A DNA stretch of 64,000 nt from positions 248,001-312,000 of the forward strand of contig NZ_CP093338.1 of NCBI RefSeq assembly GCF_022637395.1, in the 5' to 3' direction. Made by a program: the position numbers and the translations under genes. Source of the stretch: Shinella sp. H4-D48. Lineage in GTDB: Bacteria; Pseudomonadota; Alphaproteobacteria; Rhizobiales; Rhizobiaceae. Numbering within the stretch: the first letter of the stretch is position 1; each line of letters starts with the position of its first letter. The notes under the pieces were generated by a model. That model was given only the letters and a program-made list of their open reading frames with translations, ran no database searches and was not told where the DNA came from. This document shows positions 44,918 to 53,473 of this stretch, in pieces.

Positions 44918-45991
44918 ATGTCTATTCAACGTACGAGCTTCTACGTTCTTCTGACACTCCTGACGGTCGCGTTCCTCTGGCTCCTGCTGCCCTACTACAC
45001 TGCGATCTTCTGGGCAGTTATCCTTGCCATCATCTTCTTTCCGGTCCACACGAGGCTGGAACGGCGGCTCCACGGCCGCAGCACCATCGCCGCCCTGTTG
45101 ACGGTCTTGTTGTGCATCTGCCTCGTCATCGTGCCGGCCATGATCATACTCGGTTCTCTCATTCAGGAGGGAACGAGCCTCTACCAGCGGATCAGCAGCA
45201 ACGAGATCGACCTGAATGCCTATTTCACGCGTATCCAGGACGCGTTGCCGGCGAGCGTCGACAACTGGCTCAATTCGATGCGGCTGGGCGGCTTTGCCGA
45301 ACTGCGCGACCAGATTTCCTCTGCCTTCATGCAGGCCGGCCAGACGATTGCGGGAAGCATTCTGAGTTTTGGTCAGAACACGCTGCAGTTCTTCGTCAGC
45401 TTCGGCATCCTGCTCTACCTGCTTTTCTTCCTGTTCAGAGATGGCGCCGCGCTCGGCGTGACGATCCGCAAGGCGATACCGCTGAGTGACGACTACAGCC
45501 GCAAATTCATCGACAAGGTCGCAGACGTGGTTCGCGCCACCGTCAAAGGCAACATCATCATCGCAATCGCTCAAGGTACGATCGGCGGCGTCAGCTTCTG
45601 GGCTCTGGGTATTGAAGCCGCCCTGCTGTGGGGCGTGGTCATGACGTTCCTGTCAATGTTGCCCGCTGTCGGTGCGGCACTCGTCTGGATTCCGGCCGCG
45701 ATCTGGCTCTTCCTTGCAGGCGCTTGGTTGAAGGGCGTGATTTTGGTTCTTATCGGCGTGTTCGTGATCGGGCTGATCGACAACCTGCTGCGGCCACCGC
45801 TTGTAGGCAAGGGAACGCGGCTGCCCGATTATGTCGTGCTGATCTCCACGGTCGGCGGTATTTCGCTGTTCGGCATCAATGGCTTCGTCATCGGCCCCCT
45901 GATAGCCGCCCTTTTCATCTCCGCCTGGTCGCTCTTTATGCAGGAACAAAACGCCGAGAAGAAAAGGCCCACGGACTCTACGGCCTTATGA
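44918..45991 (+). CDS. AI-2E family transporter / PerM-like permease
   Basis: Inner-membrane protein of 357 residues with seven or eight hydrophobic segments in the 3+5 arrangement typical of the family. Landmarks are YYTAIFWAVILAIIFFPVHT near residue 25, a soluble stretch around residues 95-170, FFLFRDGAALG, and the conserved C-terminal IDNLLRPPLVGKGTRLPDYV then GINGFVIGPLIAALFIS. Members export varied small molecules or act as Na+/H+ antiporters; the name does not imply autoinducer transport. The start at MSIQRTSF follows AAGG; a longer open frame upstream lacks similarity. A terminator follows. Confidence 0.92.
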   Translation: MSIQRTSFYVLLTLLTVAFLWLLLPYYTAIFWAVILAIIFFPVHTRLERRLHGRSTIAALLTVLLCICLVIVPAMIILGSLIQEGTSLYQRISSNEIDLNAYFTRIQDALPASVDNWLNSMRLGGFAELRDQISSAFMQAGQTIAGSILSFGQNTLQFFVSFGILLYLLFFLFRDGAALGVTIRKAIPLSDDYSRKFIDKVADVVRATVKGNIIIAIAQGTIGGVSFWALGIEAALLWGVVMTFLSMLPAVGAALVWIPAAIWLFLAGAWLKGVILVLIGVFVIGLIDNLLRPPLVGKGTRLPDYVVLISTVGGISLFGINGFVIGPLIAALFISAWSLFMQEQNAEKKRPTDSTAL

Positions 45992-46012
45992 ACATGCGCG
46001 AAGTGGAGATGT

Positions 46013-46040
46013 AGGGCTGACAAGCCCTGCTTCTTTTGTT
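46013..46040 (+). terminator. Rho-independent terminator after the AI-2E-family gene
   Basis: Perfect 6-bp arms AGGGCT and AGCCCT around a GACA loop, followed by GCTTCTTTTGTT. It lies about 20 bp after the stop codon and separates this gene from the oxidase locus. Confidence 0.75.
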
Positions 46041-46216
46041 CTCACCCCTCGCATCGTCGGTGGAAAAAAGCAGCCGGTTTATGGACTTGCCGCCACCGCG
46101 ACCTATGTCGCTTCGGACAGGGGCAATCTGGGCGGCGCGGCGACGCCGGACAAAGCACAGGCGCTGGCCAGCCTGCTTGCGAAAACCCATGCGTGAAGCA
46201 CCGAGCGGAGAGAACG

Positions 46217-46954
46217 ATGCCGAACGACGAAATCTATTGCGGGCCGGCCCCGGACCTTCTGTCCCTGCCGTGGCGGTGGAACTTCGATCCTGTTTTGCTC
46301 GTGGCGCTGGCGCTTCTTTCTTTTTCCCTTTATCGCCACGGTAGCGATTGGCCGCGCCGCAACTATGCTGCCGCCGCCGTCGTGGTGCTTCTCGTCGCCT
46401 TCGTGTCCCCGCTCTGCGCGCTGGCGTCCGCCCTTTTCTCCGCCAGAGTGCTTCATCACATTCTGCTCGTCGCCATAGCAGCGCCGCTCCTGGTTCTTGC
46501 CCTGGGCCGGCTGCCATGGCGGCCCCGCGCGCCGCACATAGCCTTCGCGGTCCATGCGCTGCTGTTCTGGCTCTGGCATTCGCCCGTCGCCTATCACTTC
46601 GCGCTTTCCTCCTATGCCGCCTATTGGCTGATGCAGCTTTCACTACTGGGCTCGGCGATGTGGCTGTGGATGATCGCGCTCGATCCCCGGACCTCCGCTG
46701 GCAATGCCTGCGCGGTTCTGTTCGGCACGGTGCTGCAGATGGGTATGCTGGCTGCACTTCTCACTTTCTCGCGCAACCCACTCTATGACGTCCATCTGAC
46801 CACGACTGCGGCTTTCGGCGTGACGCCACTCGAAGACCAGCAACTGGCCGGCGTTCTGATGTGGGTTCCGGCCGCCGGTCCTTATCTCGTCGCCATGCTG
46901 TGGCGCATCCGCACCCTGCTGTCGCAGAACAGCCTCGATCGGCCGGCATCGTGA
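46217..46954 (+). CDS. ctaG: Cytochrome c oxidase assembly factor, Caa3_CtaG family
   Basis: Inner-membrane protein of 245 residues with six or seven helices of the caa3-type CtaG family, needed for building some oxidases and distinct from the Cox11-type protein also called CtaG. Landmarks are YCGPAPDLLSLPWRWNFDP at the N-terminus, SPLCALASALFSARVLHHIL, FWLWHSPVAYHFAL, and PLEDQQLAGVLMWVPAAGPY at the C-terminus. Conserved His residues in HH and WHS may bind copper. The start at MPNDEI follows GGAGAG; a GTG eight codons earlier is possible. It overlaps the next gene by four bases. Confidence 0.9.
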   Translation: MPNDEIYCGPAPDLLSLPWRWNFDPVLLVALALLSFSLYRHGSDWPRRNYAAAAVVVLLVAFVSPLCALASALFSARVLHHILLVAIAAPLLVLALGRLPWRPRAPHIAFAVHALLFWLWHSPVAYHFALSSYAAYWLMQLSLLGSAMWLWMIALDPRTSAGNACAVLFGTVLQMGMLAALLTFSRNPLYDVHLTTTAAFGVTPLEDQQLAGVLMWVPAAGPYLVAMLWRIRTLLSQNSLDRPAS

Positions 46955-47451
46955 TCGCGCTTGCCAAATTCCTGCATATCGCCGCCATCGCGATCTGGGC
47001 GGCCGGTGTCGTCAGTCTGCCGGGGCTTTACGTGCAGCGCGCCCATGTGAAAGACGAGGATGCGCTCTTGCGTTTGCAGCGGCTGGTGCGGTTCGCTTAT
47101 ATCGGCATCATATCGCCGGCAGCTTTCGTGGCCGTTCTCACCGGGACGATGCTGATCTTCCTGCGACAGACGTTCGAGGCGTGGTTCTCCATCAAACTCG
47201 CCCTCGTCGGCGTCTTCGCCATTCTGCACGTGCTGACCGGTCTCGTCGTCATCAGGCTTTTTCGCGACGGTGAAATTTATCCGCCCTGGCGCTTCGTGAC
47301 GGCTACGGTTCTCAGTGGCGGGGTCGTGGTCGCGATCTTCTTCATCGTGCTGGCCAAGCCGACAGTGGATCTGGCGCTCATCGACGTCCTCTCCGAGCCA
47401 GGTGGCCTGAAGCGCCTCTACGACGAATTCAATCCTTGGGGGAAACCATGA
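46951..47451 (+). CDS. CopD/HemJ-like integral membrane protein
   Basis: Protein of 166 residues with four predicted helices. The N-terminal ALAKFLHIAAIAIWAAGVVS and the later WFSIKLALVGVFAILHVLTG carry spaced His residues as in the CopD and HemJ families, which handle copper or haem intermediates. The start is GTG in a GTGA overlap with the ctaG stop. Its place within the oxidase locus fits a cofactor-related role. The last 23 bases overlap the end of the convergent DUF2231 gene. Confidence 0.82.
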   Translation: MIALAKFLHIAAIAIWAAGVVSLPGLYVQRAHVKDEDALLRLQRLVRFAYIGIISPAAFVAVLTGTMLIFLRQTFEAWFSIKLALVGVFAILHVLTGLVVIRLFRDGEIYPPWRFVTATVLSGGVVVAIFFIVLAKPTVDLALIDVLSEPGGLKRLYDEFNPWGKP

Positions 47452-47929
47452 GGCCGACGCCGTGATCGAAGATGAGCTTGCCGCCATGCCAGCCTGCTAT
47501 CCCCGTGAGAACCGCGGCCAGCCCCGAGAGCAAGAGGCCCTGCGGGAGAACGTCGAGCGGATTGATCATGCGCGTTCCCCAGTTGGCACCCATCACGGCA
47601 ATGAGGGTCATGGCGGCAATGGCATGCGCCCAACTGGCCGCCCGTGCGCGAATACCCGGCACAAGCAGAAGCTCTGCGGTGCCGACGAGGCCCGCCGCCA
47701 TCCCCAGGAAGAATGCGCCGCCGGAAGACCACAGCCCGACACGAAGCCAGAAGGCATCGCCCGTCCACCAGTAGAGCACGTCCACGCCAAGCGTGGCGAA
47801 CACGAAGGCGATGGGAAAGTGCACACTCATGGCATGCAGCGGGTGCCCGCTGATCGCGACCAGCGAGCTGGCATCCTTTTCGTCGACCTTCTGGATGACG
47901 GGATTGCCCTTGTCCTGCGTTTCTTCCAT
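47429..47929 (-). CDS. DUF2231 membrane protein
   Basis: Inner-membrane protein of 166 residues with four hydrophobic segments. ISGHPLHAMSVHFPIAFVFA near residue 30 is the hallmark of DUF2231, and its His residues suggest haem or metal binding. GTAELLLVPGIRARAASWAH and GWHGGKLIFDHGVGL follow. The start at MEETQDKG has GGGAGA upstream. The gene is inverted within the oxidase locus: its 3' end overlaps the CopD-like gene, and its start is only 27 bp from the divergent coxB start. Function unknown. Confidence 0.87.
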   Translation of the reverse strand: MEETQDKGNPVIQKVDEKDASSLVAISGHPLHAMSVHFPIAFVFATLGVDVLYWWTGDAFWLRVGLWSSGGAFFLGMAAGLVGTAELLLVPGIRARAASWAHAIAAMTLIAVMGANWGTRMINPLDVLPQGLLLSGLAAVLTGIAGWHGGKLIFDHGVGLMVSPKD

Positions 47930-47956
47930 GCGTGTTCTCCCTTCCCGCCGATAACC

Positions 47957-48661
47957 GTGCGACAAGCAATCGGGTTCCGCCGCGTCTTCGTCTTTTCGTC
48001 CCCGCTTCTGCTCACCGGCTGCACCGGCGATCTTTCCGCGCTCGATCCGGCAGGTCCCTTCGCCGGCGCTATCGCAAACCTCTGGTGGCTGATGCTGGCT
48101 GGCTCGGCGGTAATCTTCCTGCTTGTCCTTGCACTTTTCTTGCTTGTCGTCTTCCGGCCGGGAACCGGACGTCGGGTATCACCTTCCCGCTGGATCTGGC
48201 TAGGTGGAATCGTCTTTCCGCTCGTGACTCTGGTCGCGCTGATCGGCCATGGACTGATGCGCGGCGAGTATATCCTGAATCTCGGGATCGGTGGCGAACC
48301 CTTCAACGTCGAGGCGCGCGGCAGCATGTGGCGCTGGGACTTCCGCTATGCCGAAGGTGTGCGGACAAGCCAGGGCACCCTTCACATCCCGGCAGGCAGG
48401 ACGGTCGTGGTGACGGCGACCAGCAATGATGTGATCCACAGCTTCTGGGCGCCCCGCCTCGGAGGCAAGATCGACGCAATCCCCGGCCACGCCGCCACAA
48501 TACGCATTCTCGCAGACCGTCCCGGCATCTATGGCGGCGTCTGTTCGGAATATTGCGGAACTGGTCACGATGGCATGTCCTTCGAGGTGCATGCCCATGC
48601 ACAAGAGGATTTCGAAGCCATTCTGGCCGGTCTGCCTCAAGCGCAGGAGCCCGCCCGATGA
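47957..48661 (+). CDS. coxB: Cytochrome c oxidase subunit II (CuA-containing)
   Basis: Membrane-anchored electron-entry subunit of 234 residues. A lipoprotein-type signal is visible (FVFSSPLLLTGC, lipobox LTGC). Two membrane helices (about 38-65 and 76-97) and a periplasmic cupredoxin domain follow. The CuA ligands are present: His in VIHSFWAP and the cluster CSEYCGTGHDGM. Cytochrome c rather than quinol is therefore the donor. The start is GTG; no good Shine-Dalgarno is visible and no ATG is nearby, so the exact start is uncertain. It overlaps coxA by four bases. Confidence 0.92.
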   Translation: MRQAIGFRRVFVFSSPLLLTGCTGDLSALDPAGPFAGAIANLWWLMLAGSAVIFLLVLALFLLVVFRPGTGRRVSPSRWIWLGGIVFPLVTLVALIGHGLMRGEYILNLGIGGEPFNVEARGSMWRWDFRYAEGVRTSQGTLHIPAGRTVVVTATSNDVIHSFWAPRLGGKIDAIPGHAATIRILADRPGIYGGVCSEYCGTGHDGMSFEVHAHAQEDFEAILAGLPQAQEPAR

Positions 48662-51159
48662 CGCAAGCCCCCCGGAAATCGGCGTTGCGCCTTCATCGTG
48701 AACTGACGGAAATATGGGGCACGCCGCCCGGATGGGGCCGCCTGCAGGCTGTCAACCATACCGTCATCGGCAAGCGCTTCATGCTGACCGCGCTGGTCTT
48801 CTTCGCCATCGGCGGCATACTGGCCATGCTCATCCGCACGCAGCTCGCCACAACCCAAAGCGCCTTCCTCGACGCAGCCACCTATGCACAGGTCTTCACC
48901 ATGCATGGCGTGGTGATGATGTTCCTCTTCGCCATCCCCTTCTTCGAGGGGCTCGCGATGTATCTCCTGCCGAAGATGCTGGGAAGCCGCGATCTCGCTT
49001 TCCCGCGCATGTCCGCTTACGGCTACTGGTGTTACCTGTTCGGCGGGACCTTTCTCGTCGGCGCGCTCGTTACGGGCGTCGCGCCCGACGGCGGCTGGTT
49101 CATGTACACGCCGCTGTCGTCATCGACCTATTCGCCCGGCGTCAATGCCGATGTCTGGCTGCTCGGCATTACTTTCGTCGAGATTTCGGCGCTTTCCGCG
49201 GCGGTTGAGATCCTCGTTTCGGTGCTAAAGCTTCGCGCACCGGGCATGTCCTTGACGCGGATGCCGATCTTCGCCTGGTACATGCTGATCGTCGCCGGCA
49301 TGATGCTGATCGGCTTCCCGCCGCTCATTCTCGGCTCGATCCTGCTGGAAGCGGAGCGGGCCTTCGGCCTTCCGTTCTTCGATCCGACCCGCGGTGGCGA
49401 TCCACTGCTGTGGCAACACCTCTTCTGGCTGTTCGGCCATCCCGAAGTCTATATCATCTTCCTGCCGGCGGCCGGCGCACTCTCGACGATCATTCCAACG
49501 CTCGCGCGTCGCCCGCTCGAAGGCTACGAGATCGTCGTGGCAGCGGTCATCGCGCTCGCATTCCTCTCCTTCGGGCTTTGGGTCCACCACATGTATACGG
49601 TCGGCATTCCCCATGTCGCTCTCTCCTTCTTCTCGGCCGCCAGCGGGCTGGCGGCGGTTCCAACCGGCGTGCAGATTTTTGCCTGGCTTGCCACGCTCGC
49701 CCATGGCAAGCCGCGACTTTCGGTGCCGATGCTTCATATATTCGGCTTCATGTTCGTCTTCGTGTTGGGTGGGCTGACTGGCGTCATGCTTGCGATGGTG
49801 CCGTTCGACTGGCAGGCGCATGATACGCATTTCGTCGTCGCCCATCTCCACTATGTGCTGGTCGGCGGCTTCGTCTTCCCCATGCTCGCCGCAGCCTATT
49901 ACTGGCTACCCCACATCTTCGGCCGGCAGGCCGTGCAGCATCTTTCGCATGCCGCCTTCTGGATGATCTTCATCGGCTTCAACCTGACCTTTTTCGCCAT
50001 GCACCTGACGGGTCTGCGCGGCATGCCGCGGCGCATTTCGACCTATCCTCCGGAGGCGGGCTGGGAAACGCTCAACTTCATCTCCTCGATGGGCGGCTTC
50101 ATCATGACAACGGGTTTCGCCCTTGTCGCGCTCGACCTGTTGCTGCTTGCCGTCTTCGGAAAGCCCTTCCGCCGCAATCCGTGGCAAGCCGGCACGCTGG
50201 AATGGGCTATGCCAACGCCTCCGACTGCCTATGCCTTCGCGTCGCTGCCCGAAATCTCGGCGCGCGCCGACCAGCTCGATCCGGACCGTCTCGGGCCAAT
50301 GCTGGCTTCGGGACAAGGCTATCTTGGCGCAACACGTCACGGCTGGATGGAGGTGATTGGCGTCGACATGGTGACGGGAAAGCCAGAGCAGGTCGTCGTC
50401 TTGCCGAAGAGAACCGGCCTTCCCTTGCTGACGGCAATCGCGACCGGCAGCTTCTTTGCGCTTCTCCTCGTGAAACTCTATTGGCTTGCGCCCATTGCAC
50501 TCCTGATCGTCGCGGCGCTCTTCCTGCTATGGACCCGCGATTGCGGCCTGAAATCGGATCTGGCCGACCTCCCTGTCGGTCACGGTACCAACCTGCCGCA
50601 TCACTACCAGACCGAGCAGCCTCCATCCTATTGGGCGATGGCATTCACCCTGACCGCCGATGCAACGCTCTTCGCGTCGTTGCTCTTCGGTTCGCTCTTT
50701 CTATGGCTGTCAGCCCCGAACTGGCCCCCGGAGAGCGCAATTCCCATCGATGTCACTACGTCTCTGATTGCGGCAGCCGCGCTTGTCGTGGCAGCGGGTT
50801 TCGGGCGAGCAACCTTCACGGGCCGAACCGAAAGAAACCTCTGCATCGTCGCGCTTGCCTATGGCGTCGCCCTCCTGGCTCTCGGCTACTTCCTCATCAA
50901 CACCCACGGCGAGGCGACGCAGCATGCGGCCATGGCCAGCATCTTTGCGGTCAAGACCTATGCGATCCTGCATATTTTCGTCGGGCTTATCCTGTCGCTG
51001 TTCTGTCTCTGGCGCGTCAGAAGCGGATATGTCTCCGTCCGCAGGGATCTCGACTTGCGGCTTGGCCGCCAATGGCACCTGTTCACGCTGACCACAGGCC
51101 TGATCGCCTTGGCATTCCCTCTGGTCATCAATCTTCTCGCCGGAGGGGCCGGCCCATGA
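48658..51159 (+). CDS. coxA: Fused cytochrome c oxidase subunits I and III (CoxA-CoxC)
   Basis: Catalytic oxidase subunit of 833 residues. The N-terminal 530 residues are haem-copper subunit I with all ligands: low-spin haem His in FTMHGVVMMF, CuB His with its Tyr partner in GHPEVY, HH in WVHHMYTVG, and both haem His residues in HDTHFVVAHLHYV. A soluble linker follows, then from about residue 625 a five-helix subunit III-like part (QPPSYWAMAFTLTADATLFA, HAAMASIFAVKTYAILHIF). Such I-III fusions are known in proton-pumping oxidases of alphaproteobacteria and others. It is coupled to coxB by an ATGA overlap and to the small membrane gene downstream in the same way. Confidence 0.95.
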   Translation: MTQAPRKSALRLHRELTEIWGTPPGWGRLQAVNHTVIGKRFMLTALVFFAIGGILAMLIRTQLATTQSAFLDAATYAQVFTMHGVVMMFLFAIPFFEGLAMYLLPKMLGSRDLAFPRMSAYGYWCYLFGGTFLVGALVTGVAPDGGWFMYTPLSSSTYSPGVNADVWLLGITFVEISALSAAVEILVSVLKLRAPGMSLTRMPIFAWYMLIVAGMMLIGFPPLILGSILLEAERAFGLPFFDPTRGGDPLLWQHLFWLFGHPEVYIIFLPAAGALSTIIPTLARRPLEGYEIVVAAVIALAFLSFGLWVHHMYTVGIPHVALSFFSAASGLAAVPTGVQIFAWLATLAHGKPRLSVPMLHIFGFMFVFVLGGLTGVMLAMVPFDWQAHDTHFVVAHLHYVLVGGFVFPMLAAAYYWLPHIFGRQAVQHLSHAAFWMIFIGFNLTFFAMHLTGLRGMPRRISTYPPEAGWETLNFISSMGGFIMTTGFALVALDLLLLAVFGKPFRRNPWQAGTLEWAMPTPPTAYAFASLPEISARADQLDPDRLGPMLASGQGYLGATRHGWMEVIGVDMVTGKPEQVVVLPKRTGLPLLTAIATGSFFALLLVKLYWLAPIALLIVAALFLLWTRDCGLKSDLADLPVGHGTNLPHHYQTEQPPSYWAMAFTLTADATLFASLLFGSLFLWLSAPNWPPESAIPIDVTTSLIAAAALVVAAGFGRATFTGRTERNLCIVALAYGVALLALGYFLINTHGEATQHAAMASIFAVKTYAILHIFVGLILSLFCLWRVRSGYVSVRRDLDLRLGRQWHLFTLTTGLIALAFPLVINLLAGGAGP

Positions 51160-51473
51160 GCGGACGTGCGTTGCTCGGTATCCTGATCGCCTGGATCGGC
51201 TGGGCGGGCGGCTTTCTGTTTCTCTACGCCGTTCAAGCGACAGGGTGCCGGGCCGGTTGGAACGAGCAGATGCTCGGCCCGATCTCACTGCTACGCCTGC
51301 TGCTGATCATCGCAACAGCAGCCATCGTCCTTCTGCTTTTCTGGCTTACCGCGAAGGCACAACGGGATGGCTCGACCTCTTCGCTGGCGAGGATCGGAGT
51401 CCTGGCGAACGGCGCCGCACTTCTCGCCACGATGTGTTTTACCGGCGTGGTATGGCTGCGCCTGTGCGCGTGA
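51156..51473 (+). CDS. Small integral membrane protein of the oxidase operon
   Basis: Protein of 105 residues with three hydrophobic segments (LLGILIAWIGWAGGFLFLYA, SLLRLLLIIATAAIVLLLFW, and the last 25 residues). No family recognised. It starts inside the coxA stop (ATGA), so it is co-translated with the oxidase; a role as an accessory subunit or assembly aid is likely by position. It ends 15 bp before the convergent ATPase gene. Confidence 0.78.
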   Translation: MSGRALLGILIAWIGWAGGFLFLYAVQATGCRAGWNEQMLGPISLLRLLLIIATAAIVLLLFWLTAKAQRDGSTSSLARIGVLANGAALLATMCFTGVVWLRLCA

Positions 51474-51488
51474 CCTGAGAGAAATCGG

Positions 51489-52553
51489 TCAGTTGAGGCG
51501 CTGCTCCGTTTCGGCGTCAAAGACATGAAAGGCAGAGGCATCGGCATGGATGGTGATTTCGTCTCCGGCCTTTATGCCCGCATCCGCCGGCATGGCCGCC
51601 ACGACACGCTGATCGCCAATCCGCGCGGTGACGACGAGCTCCGGGCCGGTCAGCTCGGCAACCTCGCAGCGCGCGTCGCGGAACAAGGGCTCGCGCGATT
51701 TGCCGATCGCTTCCGGACGGATGCCGAGTGTGACGCGACGGCCCGGCGCGATGGCTTCCAGCCCTGGAACAGCAACCGTCGCGCCTGTCCCATTGATCGT
51801 CACACCCTTTTCTCCCATCGTCCCGGCCAGCAGGTTCATGGGCAGAGCGCCGACAAAGGTCGCGACATAGAGCGTGGCCGGGCGGTTGTAGATGTTTTCG
51901 GGCGTATCGAGTTGCTCGATGCGTCCATTGCGCATGACGGCAATGCGCGTCGCGAGCGTCATCGCCTCGATCTGATCATGCGTCACATAAACGACTGTCG
52001 TCTTCGTCAGTTGATGCAGGCGCTTCAGCTCGGTGCGCATTTCCAGACGCAGCTTTGCGTCGAGGTTCGACAGCGGTTCATCGAACAGAAAGACCTTCGG
52101 GTTGCGCACCAAAGCGCGGCCGATGGCGACGCGCTGACGCTGGCCGCCCGAAAGCTGAGCGGGCTTGCGATTCAGCAGGTTTTCGATCTGCAGCAGCTTT
52201 GCAGCCTCCAAGACCGCCTTGTCTCGAGCAGCCTTGTCGACCTTGCGCATTTCCAGCCCGAAGCCGATGTTTCGGTGCACGGTCAGATTGGGATAGAGCG
52301 CGTATGACTGAAAGACCATGGCGATGTCCCGGTCCTTCGGATGCACTCCGATGATCGAGCGCTCATCGATACGCACGTCTCCGCTGGTCGGTTCACCGAG
52401 GCCTGCGATGATATTGAGCAGGGTGGACTTTCCACAACCGGACGCGCCGAGCAGAACGAGGAACTCTCCGCTCTCCAGCGCTATGTCGATGCCCTTCAGC
52501 GTTTCGACCGGACCGTAGCTCTTGCGGATAGCGTCGATGGTCAGAGTGCTCAT
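51489..52553 (-). CDS. Carbohydrate ABC transporter ATP-binding protein (MalK/UgpC type)
   Basis: Cytoplasmic ATPase of 354 residues. Walker A is GASGCGKSTLL, the signature is LSGGQRQRVAIGRAL, Walker B is VFLFDEPLSNLD, and the H-loop is VTHDQIEAMTLA. The C-terminal third is the TOBE-type regulatory domain (RVTLGIRPEAIG). It is the last gene of the sugar operon and overlaps the PfkB kinase gene by four bases. Family members may be shared among several importers; here the complete set of partners is present. Confidence 0.95.
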   Translation of the reverse strand: MSTLTIDAIRKSYGPVETLKGIDIALESGEFLVLLGASGCGKSTLLNIIAGLGEPTSGDVRIDERSIIGVHPKDRDIAMVFQSYALYPNLTVHRNIGFGLEMRKVDKAARDKAVLEAAKLLQIENLLNRKPAQLSGGQRQRVAIGRALVRNPKVFLFDEPLSNLDAKLRLEMRTELKRLHQLTKTTVVYVTHDQIEAMTLATRIAVMRNGRIEQLDTPENIYNRPATLYVATFVGALPMNLLAGTMGEKGVTINGTGATVAVPGLEAIAPGRRVTLGIRPEAIGKSREPLFRDARCEVAELTGPELVVTARIGDQRVVAAMPADAGIKAGDEITIHADASAFHVFDAETEQRLN

Positions 52554-53473
52554 GCCATGGCTTTCTGCTGGGGCGCTTCGTAACGTCGCGGATGGGTCGA
52601 AATGGCGCGCGATGCGACGCCCGTTCCTGCTTCGAGGCTCGCCTTCACGCCCTTGCCCTCCGCATAAGCAGCGAGAAAGGCCGCATTGAAGACGTCGCCG
52701 GCGCCAATCGTATCGACCACGGCCACGCGCGGCGCATCCACACGGGTGACTGTTCCGTCGCCTTCAATGGCGATCGCGCCCCTTGGGCCGCACTTCACAA
52801 CGACAAGACCACCGGCAGACATGCCCCGACGCAAGACGTGACCGGCTTCCACGGGATCGGAAACACCGGCGAGGTTCGTCGTCTCCACTTCATTGAGAAG
52901 CGCAATCCGGCAGCGCGACAGCCATGACGCTGCATCGCGCCTGTTAGCATCGGTCCAGCCCTCCAGCGGCCAACCGGTATCCAGCGCCACGCAGATATCG
53001 TGACGGTCCGCCCAATCGAACAGGCGGTAGTAGTCCTCGACCAGCTTGTCGGTGAGGAAGGAGCCGCAAAGAAGGGCAATGCCACCCCGAAGGCGGTCAC
53101 CGTCGAGCACCGCGAAGACATCCTCCAGGCTGAACAGCGGCAGGTGGCCACGCGTCGTGAAGAAGGTTCGCTCGCCATCCGGATGGGTGATGCCGACGGA
53201 CAGCGTGGTGCTTTCGCCATGTGCCGGCCAATGCCGCGCGTGGTCGCCGAAGCTTGCAGCAAGCCAAGACCCGAACTGATCACGACCAATGCTGGCGGCG
53301 ATCTCGAACGGTGTGCCGAGCGCCATCCACGCCAGCGCCGTATTGCCGGCCGAACCGCCGACCCGCAACTCGTCGTGACCGACGATGACCTCGGTACCCG
53401 GCTGCGGCCAAGGCGCGGCCGGCCCCATGATGAGGTCGACATTGACGTTTCCGATGACGGCGAGCGGTCTCAC
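52550..53473 (-). CDS. PfkB-family carbohydrate kinase
   Basis: Ribokinase-fold sugar kinase of 307 residues. The first signature is near residue 37 (GGSAGNTALAWMALGT, sugar side), and the second is DTIGAGDVFNAAFLAAYAEG, with the catalytic Asp, near residue 250. The start is GTG directly after the stop of the SIS gene. It probably phosphorylates the imported sugar or its derivative before the SIS-domain enzyme acts. The exact sugar is not readable; ribose, fructose-like and amino sugars are all handled by this family. Confidence 0.92.
   Translation of the reverse strand: MRPLAVIGNVNVDLIMGPAAPWPQPGTEVIVGHDELRVGGSAGNTALAWMALGTPFEIAASIGRDQFGSWLAASFGDHARHWPAHGESTTLSVGITHPDGERTFFTTRGHLPLFSLEDVFAVLDGDRLRGGIALLCGSFLTDKLVEDYYRLFDWADRHDICVALDTGWPLEGWTDANRRDAASWLSRCRIALLNEVETTNLAGVSDPVEAGHVLRRGMSAGGLVVVKCGPRGAIAIEGDGTVTRVDAPRVAVVDTIGAGDVFNAAFLAAYAEGKGVKASLEAGTGVASRAISTHPRRYEAPQQKAMA

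Noticed and set aside
44918-45991. Role of the AI-2E-family protein in quorum sensing
   Set aside because: The family name is historical. Most members have other transport roles, and no LuxS or Lsr gene is present in the window.
47462-47956. An N-terminal extension of coxB across the DUF2231 gene
   Set aside because: It is antisense to DUF2231. The signal peptide and lipobox of subunit II begin right after the GTG chosen.
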